Positions 14,248 to 19,465 of a stretch of DNA of 19,465 nt are shown one piece after another. The stretch's first letter is position 1. Each line of letters begins with the position of its first letter. The DNA lies in the NCBI GenBank assembly GCA_002292165.1, contig DBBK01000083.1, positions 1 through 19,465 on the forward strand, written 5' to 3'. The notes under the pieces were generated by a model. That model did no database searches and was not told the DNA's origin. It saw nothing but the letters and a program-made list of their open reading frames with translations. The translations under genes and the position numbers were made by a program. This stretch comes from Brevundimonas sp. UBA986 (lineage in GTDB: Bacteria > Pseudomonadota > Alphaproteobacteria > Caulobacterales > Caulobacteraceae).

Positions 14248-15444
14248 TTAGGAAAGCCGGTCCCGGAACTCGGTCCAGTCGAAGGCCTTGACCACCCGCA
14301 GCGCATCCGTCGCCGAGTTCCACAGCACGATGGCCGGCAGGGGCACGCCGTTGAAGGTGTTGGTCTTCACCATCGAATAGTGGGCCTGGTCGAGGAAGGC
14401 GATGCGCGTCCCGGCTACCGGCGGCATCTTGAAGACATAGTCGCCGAGGATGTCGCCGGCCAGGCACGACGGCCCGCCCAGACGATAGCGCACGCCTTCC
14501 GCCGGTTCGCCCAGCATCGCCGGCCGATAGGGGGCCTCGATCACATCGGGCATGTGGCAGGTCGCCGAGATGTCGGTGATGGCGATCGGCAGGCTGTTCT
14601 CGAAGGTGTCCAGCACCTCGCCCACCAGAATGCCGGTATCGAGCGCGATGGCCTCGCCCGGCTCGATATAGACCTCGACCCCGTGGGTTTCGCCCAGCGC
14701 CTTCAGGAAGGCCGCCAGACCGTCACGGTCGTAGTCGGCGCGGGTGACGTGGTGACCCCCGCCCAGATTGACCCACTTCACATGCGGCAGAAGCGGCGTC
14801 AGCTTCGGCTCGATCGCGCCCCAGACGCGCGACAGCGGCTCGAACCCCTGTTCGCACAGGGCGTGCAGATGCAGGCCGTCGACGCCCTCCAGATGCTCGG
14901 GCTTCAGCTGCGAGATGGGGAAGCCCAGCCGCGAGCCGAACTGGCAGGGGTCGTACTTCGCGACCTCGGCCTCGGAGTGTTCGGGGTTCAGACGCAGGCC
15001 GATGTCGAACACCGCGCCCTCGGCCCGCGCCACGGCGATCAGGTCGGCGAAGCGCGCCACCTGGGTCGGGGTGTTGAAGATCACGCTGTCCGAAATCCGC
15101 AGGATCTCGGGCAGGTCCTCGGGCTTGTAGGCCGGGGAGTAGGTGGTCAGGTGGCCCTTGTAGAACTCCCGCGCCAGCCGCGCCTCCCACAGGCCCGAGG
15201 CGCAGACCCCGTCCAGATACTCGCCGACCACATCGGCCAGCGACCACATGGAAAAGGCCTTGAGCGCCAGCAGCACCCGCGCGCCGCCGCGCACCCCGAC
15301 ATCTTTCAGGACGCCGAGGTTGCGCCGCACCGCCGCCTCGTCGACCACGAAGGCCGGCGAGGGGACGCGGTTCAGATCAAAGTGCGCGAAGGCGCCGGGA
15401 TCGCCGGCCCTGGTTTCCATGGCGGCGGTCGGGGTGTGCGACAT
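14248..15444 (-). CDS. nspC: Carboxynorspermidine/carboxyspermidine decarboxylase
   Basis: This 398-residue PLP-dependent decarboxylase of the alanine-racemase/ornithine-decarboxylase fold III converts carboxyspermidine or carboxynorspermidine to the polyamine. The PLP lysine is Lys62 in LLALKAFSMW. The phosphate-binding glycine run is LGGGHHVT (227-234), EPGEA is at 261-265, and the active-site cysteine is Cys327 in GGPSCLAGD. The gene starts 10 bases after the stop of the gene for the preceding enzyme, so they form an operon in pathway order. The start ATG at 15444 has a weak ribosome-binding site; Met9 is a possible alternative. It ends 6 bases from the convergent GH3 gene. The choice between spermidine and norspermidine cannot be made from the sequence. 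Confidence 0.93.
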   Translation of the reverse strand: MSHTPTAAMETRAGDPGAFAHFDLNRVPSPAFVVDEAAVRRNLGVLKDVGVRGGARVLLALKAFSMWSLADVVGEYLDGVCASGLWEARLAREFYKGHLTTYSPAYKPEDLPEILRISDSVIFNTPTQVARFADLIAVARAEGAVFDIGLRLNPEHSEAEVAKYDPCQFGSRLGFPISQLKPEHLEGVDGLHLHALCEQGFEPLSRVWGAIEPKLTPLLPHVKWVNLGGGHHVTRADYDRDGLAAFLKALGETHGVEVYIEPGEAIALDTGILVGEVLDTFENSLPIAITDISATCHMPDVIEAPYRPAMLGEPAEGVRYRLGGPSCLAGDILGDYVFKMPPVAGTRIAFLDQAHYSMVKTNTFNGVPLPAIVLWNSATDALRVVKAFDWTEFRDRLS

Positions 15445-15454
15445 GTCGGTCCGA

Positions 15455-16660
15455 TCAGAAGGCGAGCGGGGCGTCCAGATCCTGCACCTTCCAGGGCAGG
15501 CCGTGCTTGTTCAGCATGTCCATGAAGGGATCGGGATCCAGCTGCTCCATGTTGAACACGCCTTCGCCCTTCCAGACGCCGGTCACCATCAGGGCCGCGC
15601 CGATCATGGCCGGGACGCCGGTGGTGTAGCTGACGGCCTGGTTGCCGGTCTCGGCATAGGCCTCTTCGTGGTCGCAGATGTTGTTGATGTAGACGGTCTT
15701 CTGGACGCCGTCCTTCAGGCCGGTGGCGATGGTGCCGATGTTGGTCTTGCCCTTGGTCAGCGGGCCCAGCGACGACGGCTCGGGCAGCAGGGCCTTGAGC
15801 AGCTCCATCGGGATGATCTCGCGGCCCTGGAACATCATCGGCTCGATCGACAGCATGCCGACATTGCCCAGCACGTCGAGGTGCTTGAGGTAGCTGTCGC
15901 CGAAGGTCATCCAGAAGCGGATGCGCTTGATCTCCGGATAGAACTTGGCCAGCGACTCCAGCTCCTCATGGTACATGAGGTACATGTTCTTCGGGCCGAC
16001 GCCCTCGAAGTCATAGACCTGCTTGTTGGTCAGGGCCGGGCCTTCGATCCACTGGCCGTTGTCCCAGTGGCGCGACGGCGCGGTCACTTCGCGCAGGTTG
16101 ATCTCGGGGTTGAAGTTGGTCGCGAACGGCAGGCCGGTGTCGCCGCCGTTGCAGTCCAGGATGTCCAGCGTCTCGATCGAATCCAGCAGGTGCTTCTTGG
16201 TGTAGGTCGTGAACACCGAGGTCACGCCGGGGTCGAAGCCCGAGCCGAGCAGGGCCATCAGACCGGCTTCCTTGAAGCGCTCCTGATAGGCCCACTGCCA
16301 GCTGTATTCGAACTTGGCCTCGTCGCGCGGCTCGTAGTTGGCGGTGTCCAGATAGTTGACCCCGGCCGCCAGACAGGCGTCCATCAGGGTCAGGTCCTGA
16401 TAGGGCAGGGCCAGGTTCACCAGCAGCACCGGGTTGACCTGTTTGATCAGGGCCGTGGTCGCCGCCACGTCGTCGGCGTCGATGGCGGCCGTGTCGATGG
16501 TCACGCCGAAGCGTTCCTTCACCGAGGCGGCGATGGCGTCGCATTTGGACTTGGTCCGGCTCGCCACGGTGATGTGCGAGAAGATGTCGCTGTTCATCGC
16601 CATCTTGTGGACCGCGACCGAACTCACGCCGCCGGCGCCGATCACCAGAACCCTGCTCAT
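15455..16660 (-). CDS. Carboxynorspermidine/carboxyspermidine synthase (saccharopine dehydrogenase family)
   Basis: This 401-residue member of the saccharopine dehydrogenase family condenses aspartate semialdehyde with putrescine or diaminopropane, using NADPH, to carboxyspermidine or carboxynorspermidine. The Rossmann loop is VIGAGGVSSVAVHK (6-19). VNLALPYQDLTLMDACLAAGVNYLDTANYE and GLMALLGSGFDPGVTSVF are typical of this enzyme group. Assignment is strengthened by the decarboxylase gene directly downstream. The frame also has a GTG at 16669, but ATG at 16660 is preceded by GGAG eight bases upstream and gives the usual short N-terminus, so it is preferred. Confusion with true saccharopine dehydrogenase is unlikely given the partner gene. 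Confidence 0.92.
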   Translation of the reverse strand: MSRVLVIGAGGVSSVAVHKMAMNSDIFSHITVASRTKSKCDAIAASVKERFGVTIDTAAIDADDVAATTALIKQVNPVLLVNLALPYQDLTLMDACLAAGVNYLDTANYEPRDEAKFEYSWQWAYQERFKEAGLMALLGSGFDPGVTSVFTTYTKKHLLDSIETLDILDCNGGDTGLPFATNFNPEINLREVTAPSRHWDNGQWIEGPALTNKQVYDFEGVGPKNMYLMYHEELESLAKFYPEIKRIRFWMTFGDSYLKHLDVLGNVGMLSIEPMMFQGREIIPMELLKALLPEPSSLGPLTKGKTNIGTIATGLKDGVQKTVYINNICDHEEAYAETGNQAVSYTTGVPAMIGAALMVTGVWKGEGVFNMEQLDPDPFMDMLNKHGLPWKVQDLDAPLAF

Positions 16661-16970
16661 CTCACGCACTCCATGAAGTCAAAAAAGGAAGTCTGAAACC
16701 CTGACGGTCGCCGCCGCCTTCGTCGAAGCGCGGGGCCTTAGCACGGTCCGTCCCGCTTCGCTAACCCGCGAGGGGACCGATTCCGCCGACGGTATAACCG
16801 CCGACCCGTGACGGGGATATGTCCGCCCTTCCTCACGAAATCGACCTCGCATGCCCGACGCCGCCCTCACAGGGTTTGAACCCTTTTCGCGCCATTCGGT
16901 TCGGCGCCCTTTCAGGGTGTGGGATACTGCCGGATCGCCTTGCCGCCCGTGCCCGGGCGCGTGCAGGCGG
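16661..16970. other. Upstream region of the polyamine operon; no gene seen
   Basis: No convincing gene is seen on either strand. It must hold the promoter of the synthase-nspC operon, reading leftwards. Noted structures are a 14-base palindrome AGGGTTTGAACCCT (16871-16884), followed by TTT on the + strand, and a repeated CCGCCGAC around GGTATAA (16786-16806). The palindrome is not part of a tRNA, because no acceptor or anticodon arms can be drawn around it. No riboswitch could be recognised. Confidence 0.4.
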
Positions 16971-16971
16971 A

Positions 16972-17101
16972 TGCACTTGAGTGCAAACCGAGTGCAAAGG
17001 ATCTGCGAAATTTTAAGCCTTTGAAATCAACCGAAAGGATCAAACTTCTAAGGTCTAACTTTCAAAATTGCACCTTTTGCACTCGCCTTTTTTGAGTGCA
17101 A
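16972..17101. repeat. Cluster of AGTGCA boxes in AT-rich DNA
   Basis: Five copies of AGTGCA or its complement occur in 130 bases. TGCACT (16972-16977) is inverted against AGTGCA (16980-16985). GAGTGCAAA is directly repeated at 16979-16987 and 16990-16998, one turn (11 bases) apart. TTGCACTC (17077-17084) is inverted against GAGTGCAA (17094-17101) across a 9-base loop rich in T. The DNA between is AT-rich, unlike the rest of the window. The right-hand hairpin directly abuts the stop codon of the esterase remnant and could stop its transcription, although no proper T-run follows on the - strand. A regulator-binding array or a recombination site is also possible. Confidence 0.45.
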
Positions 17102-18128
17102 TCAGGCCGGATTGAAGAAGCCCGACCGCCGGGCCCAGGCCTCGAAGGCGTCGGGCCAGTGGGAGGCCGGCCGGTCGCCGGGAAGGCTGAAGCCGAAGCC
17201 GTGTCCGCCCTCCTGATAGATATGCATCTCGCAGGGAACGTCGGCGGCCTTCAGCGCCTGGAACATGTTCAGGCTGTTGGCCACGGGCACGGTGCGGTCG
17301 TCCGCCGCATGCACCAGGAAGGTCGGCGCCAGACCCGGCTTCACGCGCTCAGTCAATGATTGACGCGCCTCGGCGTCCGGGCCCGGGAACTGGCCCGCGC
17401 CCGAGCCCACGCTCATCAGGGCATAGCCGAGGCAGACGAGGTCCGGCCGGGCCGAGGTCTGGTCCACCGCGTCCACCGGCTCATAGACCGCGTCGTCGTA
17501 TCGGGTCAGGGAGGCGGCGGCCAGATGCCCTCCGGCGGAGAAGCCCATGACCCCGATCCGCTTGACGTCCAGCGCCCACTCGGCCGCCCGCGACCGGACC
17601 AGCCGCACCGCCCTCTGGACGTCCTGCAGCGGGGCGTCATAGCCCGCCGCCCAGCCGTCGCCGGGCAGGCGGTAGTTCAGGACGAAGACCGTCACCCCGC
17701 ACTGGTTCAGCCGCCGCGCGGCGCCAGCCCCTTCCTTGTCGATAGCCAGCCGGACATAGCCGCCGCCGGGCGCGACCACCATGGCCGAGCCGTTGGGGTT
17801 GGCCGGTCGGAAGACCTCGAGGAGGGGCTGGGAGACGTGCATCACCGCCCGGTCGTGGGCCGCGGGCGAGCCCCGCTCCAGCACCAGCCGACGCGCCGTC
17901 ACCCCCCGCGATCCCGGGACCTTGCCCTCGGGCCAGATGGGGAAGGACGCGTCGGACAGCAGCCCCCTGGGCTCGTCCGGCGCCGGGATGACCACCGGCG
18001 CCGATGGCGTCCCCGTCTGGTAGTCGTAGGCGCTCTGGACCTGATAGCCCGAGATGATCCGGCTGTGCGGGCCGAAGGCGAACAGGCCGTTGTCCAGCAC
18101 CGCCGTCTGGCTGGTCTTCGCCGCCGGC
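17102..18128 (-). pseudogene. Alpha/beta-hydrolase (polysaccharide esterase type), 5'-truncated
   Basis: This frame ends at TGA (17104-17102) and encodes an alpha/beta hydrolase of the acetylxylan-esterase/BD-FAE type. Markers are FPIWPEGKVPGS near the start of the recognisable part, the oxyanion-loop VVAPGGGYVRLA, the nucleophile elbow GFSAGGHLAA, the acid region HAADDRTVP and the catalytic His in EGGHGFGF. Upstream of the hydrolase part are about 50 residues that read naturally (VLDNGLFAFGPHSRIISGYQ) but which I do not recognise. There is no start codon with a ribosome-binding site and no signal peptide. The frame instead runs back into antisense-like sequence under the TonB-receptor frame, which is one base out of phase. 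So the 5' end is missing, by deletion, frameshift or assembly error. Deacetylation of xylan or pectin would be the role of an intact copy. Confidence 0.75.
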
Positions 18129-19465
18129 TTCCAGATACAGGCCGAAGTCGTCTTCGTTGACCGTGCGGTTGTCGCCGCGGGCGCTGGCGACGGTCTCCGA
18201 CAGCAGGAACCGGCCCGAGTTGGAGAAGACGCCATAGGCGTCCGCGACGGCGTTGAGGTTCGGCGTGCGCCAGCAGTTGGGCGTACCCGCCGGCAGGGAC
18301 AGGCCCTGGAAGCCGCAGTAGAGCTCGGTCAGGCTGGTGATGGTGCTGCCGGTCGGAATGGCCGGGATGTTGGTCTCGCCCGAGGCCAGACGCTGACCGC
18401 GGCCTACGAACTCGTAGCTCTTGACCTGGGCGCCGCCGATGAAGGTCAGGTTGTCGGACAGCTCGTATTCGAAGTCGACCTGACCGGTCTTGTAGATGTT
18501 GTCGTTCCAGTTCGGACGCAGGCGGATGTCCGGGCCGCTGGCGCCGGTGCCGCCGGCCGCCGTCGTGGTCGGGCCCATGTACCACTGGGTCGCGTCGGTA
18601 ACGTCGAAGCCGTAGTTGATGGCGGGGGCGTATTCGCCGCCCGGGCGGAAGTCGTAGGAATAGCCGTCGGCGTTCTGGCGATCCATCTGGGCGATGTAGT
18701 CGACGGCGTTGTTGAAGTCGTTCTTCACATAGCCGAACAGACCCGTCACCTTCAGCTTGTCGCCGAACTGCTGCTCGAGGTTCAGGGTGTATTGCTGGAA
18801 GGTGGTGTCATAGATGTCGATGTAGTTCTCGGAACGGACATCGACGTTGTCCAGCGCCATGTAGACGGCGGTGCCGTTGGAATCGACGACGATGTCGCGC
18901 ACGACGGTCTCGGGCTTGCCGCCCTGGGAGGCCGCGCGGCTCAGGCCGATGGCCTCGAGCTGACGCTCGTTCCGCTCCCCTTCGAACTTCGAGTACAGGA
19001 CGTCGAAGGTGACCAGGGTCGACTCCTGCGGACGCCATTGCAGGGTGCCGGTGATGCCGGTCCGCTTGGTCTCCAGCCGGTAGTCCTGATAGCGCAGGAA
19101 GCGGGGATAGCGGGTGCTGTCCAGGGTGGCCGTGGCGCGAGCGGCGGTGTTGGTGCCTGCGCAGAGCGTCGGGCGGGCGACCGGGTCGCACCAGCCGCCG
19201 TCCGCGGAGCCGAAGTTCCACTGGCCCGTCGAGGCGCCGTTCTGAAGAGTGGTCTTCTCGGAATAGGCGATCGAGGCGGCGATGCCGATCTCGCCGATCG
19301 GCGTGTCCCAGCGGTTGGAGATCAGGCCGGCGATGCGCGGGTTGGTCGCTTCCGACAGGTCGTTCCAGCCGCCTTGGGCCGCCAGGGCGCCGACGAAGCC
19401 GCGCGCGTTGAAGGGGCGGGCGGTATGAAGATCGACGGTCGCGCCCAGCGAGCCTTCCTCGACGT
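18129..19465 (-). pseudogene. TonB-dependent receptor, fragment without C-terminal barrel
   Basis: The frame enters from the right edge, with codons beginning at 19463. It reads VEEGSLGATVDLHTARPFNA, the end of a plug domain, and then TonB-receptor barrel sequence (ITGTLQWRPQESTLVTFDVLYSKFEGER, FQQYTLNLEQQFGDKLKVTGLFGYVKNDF). Good coding character lasts to NEDDFGLYLE, whose last codon ends at 18129. Beyond that, this frame becomes Gly/Arg/Pro/Ala-rich nonsense up to a stop at 17637, while the esterase frame takes over in another phase. About 445 residues are visible. Receptors of this kind usually continue for several hundred residues after this point and end in an aromatic residue, which is missing. 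An intact protein would import oligosaccharides across the outer membrane. The truncation is visible; its cause is inferred. Confidence 0.8.

Noticed and set aside
15248..16696. Long open frame (about 482 codons) antisense to the polyamine synthase gene
   Set aside because: Shadow frame; the - strand has the Rossmann loop and family motifs and a matching operon partner.
16679..16870. 63-codon frame on the - strand upstream of the polyamine operon
   Set aside because: Arg/Ser/Ala-rich with no hydrophobic or conserved-looking pattern and no ribosome-binding site; it occupies the expected promoter region.
16871..16884. Sequence like a tRNA T-arm (GGGTTTGAACCC)
   Set aside because: It is a simple palindrome; no acceptor stem, anticodon arm or D-arm can be placed around it on either strand.
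17637..18128. Continuation of the TonB-receptor frame beyond NEDDFGLYLE to a stop at 17637
   Set aside because: Composition changes abruptly to Gly/Arg/Pro/Ala-rich sequence while the other frame encodes the hydrolase, so this is not receptor sequence.
17102..18235. Taking the esterase frame from the ATG at 18235 as an intact gene
   Set aside because: The first 35 codons lie over good receptor coding sequence in another phase. They give a Ser/Thr/Arg-rich leader with no signal peptide, and no convincing ribosome-binding site was seen.
1..19465. CRISPR arrays, insertion sequences, rRNA or tRNA genes
   Set aside because: None could be recognised on either strand: no regularly spaced repeats, no transposase motifs and no cloverleaf-compatible segment were seen by eye.

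Overview
The window is GC-rich, tightly packed DNA with strong G/C bias at third codon positions. Its gene content is a carboxynorspermidine synthase/decarboxylase pair, a DUF2239 protein, a TonB-dependent receptor of the type common in Caulobacterales, and a large uronate and plant-polysaccharide complement. This points to an alphaproteobacterium of the Caulobacteraceae, most like Brevundimonas. The genus is an inference; no rRNA or other marker is present.

Layout. (1) 1-2748, + strand: the end of dxs, a DUF2239 protein, and a TPR-containing SAM methyltransferase coupled to it by a 4-base overlap. (2) 2745-5384, - strand: a compact operon kduI-kduD-kdgK that turns 5-keto-4-deoxyuronate into 2-keto-3-deoxy-6-phosphogluconate (KDPG). 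(3) 5554-6216, + strand and divergent from kduI: an RpiB/LacA/LacB-fold isomerase resembling streptococcal DhuI, followed by a strong terminator. (4) 6280-6695: a low-GC gap holding a short membrane-protein ORF of 59 codons between two degenerate direct repeats. (5) 6696-10118: a LacI-family regulator divergent from a fumarylacetoacetate-hydrolase-superfamily hydratase and an ExuT-like hexuronate transporter, closed by a terminator. (6) 10189-14241: an OFA-like MFS transporter divergent from a secreted GH3 enzyme with a PA14 insert. (7) 14248-16660, - strand: the two enzymes of the aspartate-semialdehyde route to spermidine or norspermidine. (8) 16661-17101: a gap whose right end is AT-rich and carries repeated AGTGCA boxes. 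(9) 17102-19465, - strand: an alpha/beta-hydrolase (polysaccharide esterase type) with no start of its own, joined out of frame to the front part of a TonB-dependent receptor.

How it fits together. The centre of the window looks like one regulon for unsaturated or plain uronates from pectin-like polymers: ExuT import, two unrelated candidate isomerases (KduI and the DhuI-like protein), KduD reduction to 2-keto-3-deoxygluconate, and KdgK phosphorylation. A nearly identical 17-bp sequence (15 of 17 positions) lies in the kduI/dhuI-like intergenic region and in the lacI/hydratase intergenic region, where it overlaps a perfect TTGACA -35 box. It is the best candidate operator for the local LacI-family regulator. 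The GH3 enzyme, the esterase remnant and the TonB-receptor remnant suggest a wider plant-polysaccharide locus, part of which has been lost by a deletion or a mis-join near 18.1 kb.
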